Assembly (NCBI GenBank): GCA_001516045.1
Contig: LOEW01000146.1
Span: forward strand, 1-43,235
DNA length: 43,235 bases
DNA from: Desulfosporosinus sp. BRH_c37
Lineage (GTDB): Bacteria > Bacillota > Desulfitobacteriia > Desulfitobacteriales > Desulfitobacteriaceae
Reading direction: 5' to 3'
In this document: positions 1 to 8,325 of the stretch, in pieces
Position numbering within the stretch: position 1 is the stretch's first letter
Layout of the letters: each line of letters opens with the position of its first letter
The notes under the pieces: model-generated
The model's database searches: none
Told to the model about the DNA's origin: nothing
The model's input: only the letters and a program-made list of their open reading frames with translations
Position numbers and translations under genes: made by a program

Positions 1-90
1 CAGGTCCAGCCTTTACAAGTAGTATGCAAGCCCGGTACCCAGGAGCGTATTGATGCTATATTAGACAAGATTCTGGCCAAAAAGGCGTAA
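1..90 (+). CDS. C-terminal end of an unidentified host protein (partial)
   Basis: Frame 1 is open from the first base to a TAA at 88-90 and encodes 29 residues ending in IDAILDKILAKKA. The start lies outside the window. The remaining piece is too short to assign a family. Plus-strand direction and the lack of competing frames make it a likely real gene tail. Confidence 0.55.
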   Translation, partial: QVQPLQVVCKPGTQERIDAILDKILAKKA

Positions 91-210
91 TAGTAAGCTT
101 TACTTTTCTTAACATAATCAGCTTCATTTTTTTGCTGTCTGTTTTAGAGATTCGCACACAGAACAGAATATGTGGCCAGGATCACTAGTGTTATAAACTT
201 TATATAAACA

Positions 211-252
211 GCCTGTCGCATAATCGTAAGCGCTTACGATTATGCGACAGGC
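211..252. repeat. Perfect 42-bp palindrome
   Basis: Two 21-nt arms beginning GCCTGTCGCATAATCG meet with no spacer at AAGC|GCTT and are exactly complementary. A terminator normally has a loop and a U-tract, and this has neither. It could be two abutting inverted terminal repeats of a lost element, a MITE-like repeat or a recombination site. It lies in the gene-free stretch 91-627, where I see no convincing gene. Confidence 0.8.
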
Positions 253-380
253 ATGGGTGCTATATGGATAACTTGTGACCTCAAAGCTCATTTGCGATAT
301 AAGCGAGTGTAGCCATAATAGATATTTTATCTGCTGGTTAATGGACGATGTCTGTTCTGAGACTTCTTTTTCACAATTTT

Positions 381-420
381 GCCCTCTCTTTCTATCTGAT
401 TTTAACTTGAAAGAGAGGGC
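381..420. terminator. 12-bp hairpin in the 91-627 intergenic stretch
   Basis: GCCCTCTCTTTC at 381-392 pairs perfectly with GAAAGAGAGGGC at 409-420 around a 16-nt loop. It has no long T-run on either side, so termination is only a likely role. Apart from this hairpin and the palindrome at 211-252, nothing in 91-627 is convincingly coding. Confidence 0.45.
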
Positions 421-627
421 TGACAAAAGCATAAAAAAATCCGAATTTGATACACTTTTGACATTGGTCAAAACACCTGTAATACCAATGGGTTTGCTGT
501 GGCAGAAGCTAAAGTGCTGCACTTCGTCCAATCTCCAGTGATACACTCAGTACATCCTTCTGATCGTATAAGTAGTTTGTTTTGGCAGACTGGGGCATTT
601 GTTGTTGATCTGCTATTGGAGATACTT

Positions 628-1275
628 TTATTTAGCTACCGGAGAACATAAAACTCTTCTAGACTTTGCTTGCCGAAGACTTCTAAAATATAGGCTACCT
701 GCATATAAAGCAAAAATCAACAGCGTGATGTCCAGGTATACATTAAAAAGAAATACTCCTATTACTCCATATACAATACCCATTATAATTGTAATTAGAT
801 ATTGAAACTTATTCACACTCGGCATAATAAGGGTCAGTAGGCCTATGGTTGTAAGCAGCGTTGGACAGGGTATAACTCCTACAGGTGAAACCACTAGAAG
901 CAAAAGAGCATTTTTGTCTACAAATTCAGGGTACCACAATCCCATAAATATGAAGAAAAGAGCAATAGCCATTATCCTTTTACTATTAGTTATTTGAATA
1001 GTTTCCTTTCTCACAAATAATTGTACTAGTGAAGTTAATGCTAATATGCTAAACGTAACGGCATGGAAAAGATTGCCGAAGACAAGTGCATTGATTGTAA
1101 CGGATAACAACAGAATACTAACGACTGCTTGAAATACCCAACGTCTTAACTCCTCTTTAGTTTTTGAGAATAATGCAAACATTGCCATGAAAACTAGAAT
1201 ATGCATTGAGATATTTACCCACAGACTATGGTTGGCTAACATTTCAAGATAATTCAAAATTTCTTGTGCGTTCAT
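628..1275 (-). CDS. Small integral membrane protein
   Basis: This 215-aa protein is mostly hydrophobic, with about six predicted membrane-spanning stretches (for example residues 20-40, 48-68, 100-120, 125-150, 155-175 and 178-197) and a basic C-terminus. The ATG follows a good AGGAGGGCG ribosome site. I do not recognise the family. It is host DNA outside the element, 55 bp downstream of the PaaX-like regulator on the same strand. The two may form one transcription unit, and the regulator may control it. Confidence 0.75.
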   Translation of the reverse strand: MNAQEILNYLEMLANHSLWVNISMHILVFMAMFALFSKTKEELRRWVFQAVVSILLLSVTINALVFGNLFHAVTFSILALTSLVQLFVRKETIQITNSKRIMAIALFFIFMGLWYPEFVDKNALLLLVVSPVGVIPCPTLLTTIGLLTLIMPSVNKFQYLITIIMGIVYGVIGVFLFNVYLDITLLIFALYAGSLYFRSLRQAKSRRVLCSPVAK

Positions 1276-1330
1276 GATAACGCCCTCCTCTTATAGTTGG
1301 ATTTAATCTTAACCTTAATTGGACTTGACT

Positions 1331-2182
1331 CTAATCAAACTTCCCCAAATACTTGATTGTTGCTTCTAATAGAATTCTCCTAAATTCAATCATTAGTTGT
1401 GCTGCAGTATCACCATCCCCTGCTGGATATAATGCTTTAGGCAATGTCGCATCATCTATTGCTATAGATAAAAACTCCCAACCAAGTGCATGTAATAATG
1501 GTAACGAGTGCCCTCCTTCTACGAACCATTTTTCCCGAGATAGTTTCTCAGTCTCTTCAAACTTTTCACTGAAAATATTTATAAAGTTTGCATAAGGTTT
1601 TTCTAGTTCCTTAAGATGAAAAACCTTATCTACAAAAGAAGCAATATCTTCATAAATTGTCATGTCCCCATACATTTCAACTGCTCTAGTGTTTATGCTG
1701 GATTCTGCTAATATCGTTTGAACTTTATTACTTTGATAATAAGGACTAATCCACGTGTTGGTACTTAAGATTCCAAATCCATTTTGCCGCAATTTCTCTA
1801 AAATAGTTGATCTGTTTTCTTTATTCACCTCTCCAAACTCCAAATTAACTAAATACCATTTTTTATCCCACAGTTTATTTCTTAAATTATACCTTTTCCA
1901 AAATTGTTGCATTTCTTCATTCCAAGTATTGATAGCTTCCTTCCCGCTTGTATCCAAAGTATAATTCACTTCACAGGCATCATTTTTATTGATCAAGATG
2001 CCTGCTTTTACTGTTCTGGATAGTGCCATTCTTGTGGCGGTTTCACTTTTGCCGAAAACCTTCATCAGTTGAATAAGACTTGATAGCTTTATTGTGTCCT
2101 TATTAAAGTGAACCCAATAATTATTATAAATAAAAAGCAAAAGACTGGTCGCACTATCGTTCTTTCGTAAAATAACCTTCAC
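1331..2182 (-). CDS. PaaX-family transcriptional regulator
   Basis: This is a 283-aa GTG-start protein behind a GGGGGGAGGT ribosome site. The N-terminal third reads as a winged helix, with the PaaX-like pattern SETATRMALSRTVKAGIL at about residues 45-63. The middle resembles the PaaX central domain. The C-terminus, DATLPKALYPAGDGDTAAQL, matches the PaaX C-terminal signature of LP-x2-L-x-P near a small GD turn. Family members repress catabolic genes until a CoA-thioester ligand binds. The ligand here is unknown. The downstream membrane protein is the nearest candidate target. Confidence 0.8.
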   Translation of the reverse strand: MKVILRKNDSATSLLLFIYNNYWVHFNKDTIKLSSLIQLMKVFGKSETATRMALSRTVKAGILINKNDACEVNYTLDTSGKEAINTWNEEMQQFWKRYNLRNKLWDKKWYLVNLEFGEVNKENRSTILEKLRQNGFGILSTNTWISPYYQSNKVQTILAESSINTRAVEMYGDMTIYEDIASFVDKVFHLKELEKPYANFINIFSEKFEETEKLSREKWFVEGGHSLPLLHALGWEFLSIAIDDATLPKALYPAGDGDTAAQLMIEFRRILLEATIKYLGKFD

Positions 2183-2294
2183 AAAATACCTCCCCCCCTT
2201 AATAAATATAACACATATATTCCATGCACATATTATATGTTATAACATTAATCTATGTCAATTAGTTTTTACATTTTGTTGGTCTGGATTAAAT

Positions 2295-2335
2295 AAGAAG
2301 TAGAGACCACTCAATTCGCGTGGTCTCTACTTCTT
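2295..2335. terminator. Strong hairpin between paaX-like gene and yifB 3' part
   Basis: A 16-bp perfect stem (core AGTAGAGACCAC / GTGGTCTCTACT) closes a 9-nt loop. It is A-rich on the left and followed by TCTTTAA on the right. It lies 240 nt downstream of the yifB stop codon, so it probably ends yifB transcription. The 2340-2577 stretch holds nothing else I can name. Confidence 0.6.
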
Positions 2336-2577
2336 TAAGATTTATACTATATTCATCACTAAACAAGATTTCATGCAACTATTTTCCCGACCCTAAAAGA
2401 AATCACCACAAAAGGGAGCATAGCCCATACCACACTTATAACCCGTGCAAAAAGGCAGTTGATTAAACCACAAATTATCATCACTTGTTTTACCTCGCAT
2501 TTTCGTCAAAAGTCTGCAAAATCAAATGTATCATCCTATTGACATCGAACATACCGAGGTACAATTAATTTAACCAT

Positions 2578-2955
2578 TTATACCTGTATAAGTTTATCCA
2601 ACGTGCGTAACTGTAATGCCTGAGCTAGATGCTCTGGCAAAATATCCAGAGTTTCAGAAAGATCCGCTATCGTACGTGCAACCCTTAAAATCCGATCATG
2701 CGCCCGAGCACTAAGGTGTTGGCTATCAAAAATCCTCTGCAAGAGAACTTCCCCACTAGCATTCAAGCCACCAAACTCTTTGGTTTCCTTTGCTGACATT
2801 TCCGCATTGGTTTTCGCCGGTCCCAAGCGTTCCCATTGCCTTCTTCGGGCTGCCATTACTCGTTCTCTAACGGTCTGAGATGATTCATTCCCATCCTCAT
2901 CTTTGAGTTCCGAATAATTCAACCTAGGTACCTCGACGTGTAAATCAAATCGATC
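2578..2955 (-). pseudogene. comM: YifB/ComM Mg-chelatase-like ATPase, 3' fragment split by the element
   Basis: Read in frame from the GA core, this encodes RFDLHVEVPRLNYSEL, then a stretch with VRERVMAARRRQWERLG and the C-terminal ARAHDRILRVARTIADL and LAQALQLRTL blocks typical of YifB/ComM. ComM is a hexameric AAA+ helicase that promotes branch migration during natural transformation. The N-terminal half, with the Walker A motif, is 39.8 kb away at 42738-43235 on the same strand. The apparent TTG start at 2922 is probably not used. The split is recombinase-mediated, not decay, so excision should restore the gene. Confidence 0.92.
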
Positions 2956-2970
2956 TCGTATAGGTCACAC
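2939..2970. other. attL: left element junction
   Basis: On the minus strand the element half-site GTGTGACCTATACGA is followed by the core GA and then the yifB sequence TCGATTTGATTTACA. The core is TC at 2954-2955 on the plus strand. It differs on both sides from attR except for these two bases, as expected for a serine integrase. Confidence 0.88.
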
Positions 2971-4534
2971 TAGGATGCACATAATACTTTTTATCAGCTT
3001 CTTTCTTTGCTACGAATTGATAATTGCCATCAAGGGTTATTTCAATGTGATCTGGATAAACGATTACTTCCTTGAGAAAGTCTTCAATAATATCATCTGT
3101 GATTTCATCTTTATCATTAAGTTTAGTTTGTAGGATTGATTGGCTTTTCAAGAGTCTTTCTTTCTTACTTACCAAATTCTTGTTTTTGTCCTCCAATTCT
3201 TGTATCTCTTCCTGAACCTTTTCCAATAATAAATTATACTCAACATTTCTCTTCTTAAATTCGTCCTTGGAGATCAGATCATCTGAATATAATTCTATCA
3301 GTTTATCTTTCTTTTTTCCAAGCCTAATTTCATTTTGATTTAGTTTATCAATACTATCTAGATATTGATTGTCTAGCAAAACTTCTTCGAGTGCTTCTAT
3401 CACATTCTTAATATTTTGATCTTTGTTTTGCCAAAATTCAAAGATACTTTGCTTGATAATGCCATCCATTTCATAATCATAAATCCTAGTGTTATCACAA
3501 CCATTTTCTGATCTCTTACCATATTCTCTATATCCCTTACACTCCCACAACTTGGTTTTATTGATTTTATCTTTCTTCCTTGAATATGTCGAATGATAAT
3601 AAGGTCTACCGCATTTACCACATTTGATTTTTGATGAATAGACATAGGTTCCACTAAAGTAGCCAGCTACCTTGCTTTTTTCATCCGAACCAGTTGATCT
3701 TCGCTTCTTTTCAAGCTCTTTATTTGCTATTTCCCATTGTTCAGTTGATATTATTGGAGGAATCTTATCATAATGAATAACCCATTCTGATTCTGGTACA
3801 TCATGAGATTTCTTAGTGTTGTAGTCTTTATGCCTCTTGCCCATGATAAGAACACCTTTATATTTTTCATTACGTATTATGCGCTTAAGTGTAGACATTG
3901 AAAAAAGTGTTCCATTTTGATTTGTAACACCCCTCTCATCCAGCTTTGTTTTGATCCTTCTGAAACCGATACCATTCACATATTCAGCAAAAATAAATCT
4001 AACAATCTCAGCTTCTTTTTCATTTATGAATAGTTGTCCATCCTTTTGATCATATCCCCACATTCTACCATTAGTAATTACTCTCCCCTTTTCCATTCTC
4101 TTTTTTTGTGAACCATTGATTTTCTGTGACAAATCTCTTGAAAATTGTGCAGCCATACCATATTTAACCGCATTAAAAAGTTCTTCTTCAGGTTTAAAGA
4201 ATTTATTGTCAAGATAGAAGAATAGTTTTTTATTGTTACGAATCAAAGGGCTAAGAAAGTATCCAAATTCATAAGAATCTCTACCAACACGAGTCATATC
4301 TTTAACGACGATAATATCAAACTTATCAGTATGCAAGTCTTCAATTAACCTTTTAAACTCGTCACGCTTATCAAGGAAAGTACCTGAAATACCTTCATCT
4401 ATGTATCTATCTACTAATACCCAGTCAGAATGATTTTCTATAACATCTTCAATCTCTTCAATCTGAATTTTTAAGGCATTAATTTGTTTCTCGTCCTCTG
4501 TAGAAACTCTAGCATAATAAACCACTTTAATCAT
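2945..4534 (-). CDS. Large serine recombinase (integrase)
   Basis: This 529-aa site-specific recombinase integrates and excises the element. Residues 1-145 form the resolvase-type catalytic domain, with YYARVSTEDE carrying the nucleophile Ser11 and a downstream DMTRVGRD block. Residues 155-290 form the recombinase DNA-binding domain. A zinc ribbon follows, using Cys305, Cys308, Cys332 and Cys346. A coiled-coil region, about 385-470, comes next, as in phage large serine integrases. It abuts attL, and its last two sense codons and stop come from yifB, downstream of the crossover. In the circular form the frame would continue through 42735-42646 for 29 more codons. Confidence 0.95.
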   Translation of the reverse strand: MIKVVYYARVSTEDEKQINALKIQIEEIEDVIENHSDWVLVDRYIDEGISGTFLDKRDEFKRLIEDLHTDKFDIIVVKDMTRVGRDSYEFGYFLSPLIRNNKKLFFYLDNKFFKPEEELFNAVKYGMAAQFSRDLSQKINGSQKKRMEKGRVITNGRMWGYDQKDGQLFINEKEAEIVRFIFAEYVNGIGFRRIKTKLDERGVTNQNGTLFSMSTLKRIIRNEKYKGVLIMGKRHKDYNTKKSHDVPESEWVIHYDKIPPIISTEQWEIANKELEKKRRSTGSDEKSKVAGYFSGTYVYSSKIKCGKCGRPYYHSTYSRKKDKINKTKLWECKGYREYGKRSENGCDNTRIYDYEMDGIIKQSIFEFWQNKDQNIKNVIEALEEVLLDNQYLDSIDKLNQNEIRLGKKKDKLIELYSDDLISKDEFKKRNVEYNLLLEKVQEEIQELEDKNKNLVSKKERLLKSQSILQTKLNDKDEITDDIIEDFLKEVIVYPDHIEITLDGNYQFVAKKEADKKYYVHPSVTYTRSI

Positions 4535-4603
4535 GGTTACACCTCTTCCTTATGTGTCCACTACTTATTACTATAACGTACATTTTATAACCTGTCCATA
4601 AAC

Positions 4604-4711
4604 TTATGCAACTTTTTTCTTTCTTAGGAGAACGTTAACTGCTTTGTTATATTCATTTTCAGAAATGACTCCTTCATTTAATAGCATTTTCAATAGGGAA
4701 ATTTCAACCAT
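4604..4711 (-). CDS. 35-aa SHOCT-like protein next to the recombinase
   Basis: A 35-codon ORF starts with ATG behind AAAGAGGTATATATAG and reads SLLKMLLNEGVISENEYNKA in its middle, ending with basic residues. The pattern (short helix, G-x-I-[ST]-x-x-E-[YF]) is SHOCT-like and common in tiny proteins beside Firmicute serine recombinases. It lies 69 bp upstream of the recombinase on the same strand, so the two are probably co-transcribed. It could modulate recombinase direction, but I have no direct evidence for that. Confidence 0.65.
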   Translation of the reverse strand: MVEISLLKMLLNEGVISENEYNKAVNVLLRKKKVA

Positions 4712-4764
4712 CTATATATACCTCTTTCACTTCTATTATTTTTCTATTTCTATTTGTAAACGCA

Positions 4765-4800
4765 GAAAAGCCCCAAGCAATCTAATGCCAGGGCTTATAT
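4765..4800 (-). terminator. Terminator after the three-gene cargo operon
   Basis: On the minus strand AAGCCC and GGGCTT form a hairpin with further pairing inside (GGCAT/ATTGC-like), followed by TTTTC. It ends leftward transcription coming from 4911 and separates that operon from the recombinase unit. Confidence 0.65.
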
Positions 4801-4910
4801 ATTTGTATCTTCTGTTCATTATTGATTATTGAATTGTTGGAACGATGTTCTAAAGTCTACATATCCTATTTGCATGTTGGATAGTTTCTAACACCTATCG
4901 CAAAGTTAGA

Positions 4911-5288
4911 TTAGACCAAATTTCCATGAAAATGCTCATTGTATCTGTCACGTGCATAGGGATACTCTATTTTATCAGTATATATAATAAAATCATTACC
5001 TTGTCCGCAAGCATCTATTTCCACCTTTAATTCTTTCCCCAAAATATTGCATATAACTTCTGGTAGGTAAAACTTACAAAAATTAAAAGCATCACTATAG
5101 AAATATTCCAGCCTTCTAAACTTATGCCTAATTAAGTGCATATTTTGATTAATATCTGATTGCAAACATTTTATATCCAGCGAAGTATAGTGTTTGGGTA
5201 AATAAAATCCTTCCCTCTTACCTTCTCTATAAAATTCTTTCCTCTCGTTATTAATATCGGCAGTCGCAATTATATATTTATCTTGCAT
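4911..5288 (-). CDS. Hypothetical cargo protein 1
   Basis: This 125-aa soluble protein has an ATG behind GGTGGTAAATTGAT. It has a basic, aromatic-rich N-terminal half and a C-terminus with a DACGQGNDFIIYTDKIEYPY segment. No family is recognised. It is the last of three co-directional genes with short gaps (5825-6418, 5314-5802, 4911-5288) between the integration end and the virion module. Phages often keep cargo such as defence or lysogenic-conversion genes in that position. Confidence 0.65.
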   Translation of the reverse strand: MQDKYIIATADINNERKEFYREGKREGFYLPKHYTSLDIKCLQSDINQNMHLIRHKFRRLEYFYSDAFNFCKFYLPEVICNILGKELKVEIDACGQGNDFIIYTDKIEYPYARDRYNEHFHGNLV

Positions 5289-5313
5289 ATCAATTTACCA
5301 CCAATCAACAAAA

Positions 5314-5802
5314 TTAATCCTCCATCATTCTATAATATTCTACAGTTTGAGTTTCGAGTTTTTTAACTTTTTCAATCATAGTGTCTCTAATTTTCATATA
5401 TTCAATGATCTCATCTTTTGAACATTTATATTCTGAGTCGAGAGGGCTTTTACCAATACTGATAATTTTACAAACAGAAATTTCAAATTTAGCAATTATA
5501 ATTTCTAAATCTTCAACTTGTGATCTATATATTTTCTTACCTTCATCATTTAAACAGGCATCATACCAATTATCAAAACAAACAGATAAGATGTCCATTT
5601 CCGACTTATCTTTTATTTTTCTATAGTAATCATTATAATCTTGTCTTTGATCTTTCTTCTTTGGATTATGCACAAAATGTTTAAAGGTGTATATACAAAA
5701 ATATGGTTTATAGTCATGATGCGTATATACCTTGGCTACTCCCTTTATATCTTTCTGTTCAAGTAGGACTTTCTTGGCGTTTTCGTATATATAATTAAGC
5801 AA
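5314..5802 (-). CDS. Hypothetical cargo protein 2
   Basis: This 162-aa protein has a TTG start preceded by AAGGGGGTGCATTAA. It is charged, with a probable helical or coiled C-terminus (about residues 125-160, rich in E, K, I and M). A central block YDACLNDEGKKIYRSQVEDL precedes the helical region. There is no signal peptide or membrane segment and no recognisable catalytic motif. It sits 22 bp from its upstream neighbour and 25 bp from its downstream neighbour, consistent with one operon. Confidence 0.65.
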   Translation of the reverse strand: MLNYIYENAKKVLLEQKDIKGVAKVYTHHDYKPYFCIYTFKHFVHNPKKKDQRQDYNDYYRKIKDKSEMDILSVCFDNWYDACLNDEGKKIYRSQVEDLEIIIAKFEISVCKIISIGKSPLDSEYKCSKDEIIEYMKIRDTMIEKVKKLETQTVEYYRMMED

Positions 5803-5824
5803 TTAATGCACCCCCTTGTAACAT

Positions 5825-6418
5825 TTACTTCAGTATTTTATTTTCTTTATACCAATCTATAATTTTTTGATATTTATCTGTGATGTCTTCCTGATAGTAC
5901 TCATTACTTGGTAATACATTTTTATTTTGGTAATAATTTTTAACTCTCGATCTAAGAGTTTCCATTAACAAATCTTTGTTATGTACATTATTATAATATG
6001 GGCTCCTTATATCTCCACTTATAATTCCATCTAATCGAGTATCATCTGACATTTGTATATTAATTATATAGTTAATCATTTCTCCTGATCGAATTGAATT
6101 GTTAATATAAGGCTTATAAACTTTATTATCAACAACTATATACTTCTTTTCTATACTTTTCTTTTCATGATATATTTTATTAAATTCTTCAAAGCCTATT
6201 TTCCCATATTTATCAATTAATCTACAAATTATTTGAGCCAAAGTATACCAACTATCTTCTTCATCATAAAACATAATGACTTGGATATCCATATAATCAA
6301 ATTCAAACTTATCACTATAATTGTCTTTTTCTAAAAATGATCTTTGCAAAACCGCAAATATCTTTTGTTCATCATATACAAAATAGACATCATCGCCTTG
6401 GTGCGTAGTTACTTTCAC
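5825..6418 (-). CDS. Hypothetical cargo protein 3 (operon leader)
   Basis: This 197-aa acidic protein has a GTG start behind AAGGGGGATACATAA. It is rich in Tyr, Asp and Ile, and has an internal SGDIRSPYYNNVHNKD block and a C-terminal tail with DKYQKIIDWYKENKIL. I do not recognise the family. It is the first gene of the three-gene unit and lies directly downstream of an extended -10 promoter at about 6449-6456. Confidence 0.65.
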   Translation of the reverse strand: MKVTTHQGDDVYFVYDEQKIFAVLQRSFLEKDNYSDKFEFDYMDIQVIMFYDEEDSWYTLAQIICRLIDKYGKIGFEEFNKIYHEKKSIEKKYIVVDNKVYKPYINNSIRSGEMINYIINIQMSDDTRLDGIISGDIRSPYYNNVHNKDLLMETLRSRVKNYYQNKNVLPSNEYYQEDITDKYQKIIDWYKENKILK

Positions 6419-6448
6419 TTATGTATCCCCCTTAATCCTTCATGAAAA

Positions 6449-6456
6449 ATTATATC
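6449..6456 (-). promoter_or_regulatory. Extended -10 promoter for the cargo operon
   Basis: The minus strand reads TGATATAAT, a TG-n-TATAAT extended -10 box, 31 nt before the GTG of the 197-aa gene. No convincing -35 box is seen. Extended -10 promoters can work without one. Confidence 0.5.
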
Positions 6457-6650
6457 ATATATTTTGGTAAATTTGGACGTATTCTTCATTTCACGACCCT
6501 CTAAGCACTCAAAAAATTTTCCGGCATAAATATAACTCTCTCATGATTTAAACTGATTCTAGGGTTATTTTAACAAATATGTTATCTCAAACCCTTACAT
6601 ATCAACGATTTCAGGACATTGATTATTTTGCATTTTCTAGGGTTAATGCC

Positions 6651-6681
6651 AAAGCGAGTACGTTTATTATGTACTCGCTTT
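6651..6681. terminator. Hairpin at the end of the virion module
   Basis: AAAGCGAGTAC (6651-6661) pairs with GTACTCGCTTT (6671-6681) around a 9-nt loop, followed on the plus strand by TTCT and preceded by A-rich DNA on the other strand. It lies 13 bp past the stop of the last virion gene, so it probably marks the end of that leftward operon. Confidence 0.6.
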
Positions 6682-6693
6682 TTCTATTACTAA

Positions 6694-7179
6694 TTATTGA
6701 AACTCCGTTGTTTTGTAAGCAATGTAAACGCCGCTGTAATTCTCATTAACTACAAATTCATCCATATCGTAAAATGGTAATTTCCCTATCCCTAAGTCTC
6801 TTGAAGAATTAAATAATTCATCTATCTTGTTAACTAAATAGTCGTAGCGCAGCATATCATACTTAGTTTTCAGCAAAGAGTTGTGAGAAATTATGTAAAA
6901 GTAAATACTTCCATTTTTAAAAGTCATTCCATTTGGCCTATACCCAAACTTCATGGTTATAAAAGTTTGAGGTTCCATTTGGGGAGTTGGAACGAATCTA
7001 TAAGGATATACCTTAGATAAAATCAAGGATGTCCTATCAAAGTCGTCAGGCAAATGAATATCTAAAAAATTACTTTCATTATTTACAAGGCACTTAACGA
7101 TGCCCTCACTCTCTATTAACTTCATTAAAATTATATTCTTGTTTTGACTTAATTCTTGAAATCTCGAAATTTCAATCAC
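6694..7179 (-). CDS. Phage neck / tail-completion-like protein
   Basis: This protein is up to 161 aa; the GTG start is nearly touching the AAAGGA ribosome site, so the true start is uncertain. It is the last gene of the head operon. The C-terminal block IGKLPFYDMDEFVVNENYSG has the look of head-tail joining or tail-terminator proteins found after connector genes. I infer a neck role mainly from position. No tail tube gene follows, which is unusual for a siphophage. Confidence 0.6.
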   Translation of the reverse strand: MIEISRFQELSQNKNIILMKLIESEGIVKCLVNNESNFLDIHLPDDFDRTSLILSKVYPYRFVPTPQMEPQTFITMKFGYRPNGMTFKNGSIYFYIISHNSLLKTKYDMLRYDYLVNKIDELFNSSRDLGIGKLPFYDMDEFVVNENYSGVYIAYKTTEFQ

Positions 7180-7197
7180 TCCTTTCTTGTAATAAGT

Positions 7198-8325
7198 CTA
7201 AAGAATTCCCCTAAGTTTTATATGCTTAGAAACAGTCAATGTATTATCAGACCTATCCGTTGCCACCAAATCAATATAGTAGAGATATTGATTGCATTTT
7301 ACAGTACACTGAGTATCGTTCAAAATCGTAAAAGTATATGCAGCTGGTGAAGTCGTTCCTGGAATCACAGTGAAATCAAATAATGCTCCCTCAACCACAA
7401 CACCTGAACTATTTTTCTTTACACAAGTATAAGTCTTCGTTTGACCACTCTTGACCTCAGTGTCGGGTTGAATACTACCCGTCAATTCTAACGTATAAGT
7501 CTCAATAACTGGAATTTCTTCAACCGTAATGACAATCGAATCATTTACTGCTGTATCTGATTCAAGAGCTACATTCATGGTAACGCTTCCTACAGATACA
7601 GGTGTGACCAATCCAATAGAATTGACTGTTGCAATGGCTTCATCTGAACTTGTAAATATTACAGGTAATGGCTCAGTCAAAACGGTTTCTCCGTCCTTCT
7701 GTTCAATATTTAACTGAACAGGGGATACAATATCAGTTGTCACACTTTCACCACTCGTAATAGTAATAGAATAATTAGGAAATACTTGTGCTTCTACTGT
7801 AAAGTCCATCTTAATATACAAAAGACCAGATTTACTGATATCATCAATATTTCTCACCTGATAATTCAAATTCCCAATTTTGAAGATATTATTGAGTTTT
7901 ATGTTACTATTGATAGCATCGTTAGCAACCAAGATATAGATTTGAGTATCTAATGTTGAGATATAGGTTGAAGAATCTATATTCAAAGAAATCTTATCCA
8001 TCACAATGCAGGGTATAGTATGTAAAATTCCGCTAATATTTAAGGTCAAAGTATTGTTACATTTCCTTATTCGCGCCCTGTAAATGCTTGTATCTATATC
8101 CTCATTATTTTGAATCTCGCTGATCATCAACCAGTTAGAATTTTGATAGTACACCAGTCCACCAGTTTTAAAAGGGACTGCACTAGTCAAAATTATGTCA
8201 TCATAGAATGATATTTTTTCTGTGGCTTCCACAAATAGACCCCTTTGTGTGACTCCATTTAATAAGAAATCTTCGCCTTTTTCATATAACAGGAAATCCA
8301 TATTAGCATTCAATGATTTTTGCAT
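7198..8325 (-). CDS. Phage neck-associated protein with bacterial Ig-like domain
   Basis: This is a 375-aa protein. I choose the ATG at 8325 because AGAGGTGATTTA sits just upstream and it overlaps the previous stop; a longer frame to 8364 is open. Residues 1-190 resemble a head-closure or stopper-type phage protein, with SNWLMISEIQ and LNYQVRNIDDISKSGLL blocks. Residues about 195-270 carry a Big_2-like Ig fold (VFTSSDEAIATVNSIGLVTP pattern). A second beta-rich domain follows. Ig domains on virions usually decorate the particle or bind surface sugars; that role is inferred here. Confidence 0.65.
   Translation of the reverse strand: MQKSLNANMDFLLYEKGEDFLLNGVTQRGLFVEATEKISFYDDIILTSAVPFKTGGLVYYQNSNWLMISEIQNNEDIDTSIYRARIRKCNNTLTLNISGILHTIPCIVMDKISLNIDSSTYISTLDTQIYILVANDAINSNIKLNNIFKIGNLNYQVRNIDDISKSGLLYIKMDFTVEAQVFPNYSITITSGESVTTDIVSPVQLNIEQKDGETVLTEPLPVIFTSSDEAIATVNSIGLVTPVSVGSVTMNVALESDTAVNDSIVITVEEIPVIETYTLELTGSIQPDTEVKSGQTKTYTCVKKNSSGVVVEGALFDFTVIPGTTSPAAYTFTILNDTQCTVKCNQYLYYIDLVATDRSDNTLTVSKHIKLRGIL

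Noticed and set aside
124..546. 140-aa minus-strand open frame in the left host gap
   Set aside because: It runs through the perfect palindrome and the 12-bp hairpin, has no good ribosome site and resembles no family. The overlapping plus-strand 88-aa frame is rejected for the same reasons.
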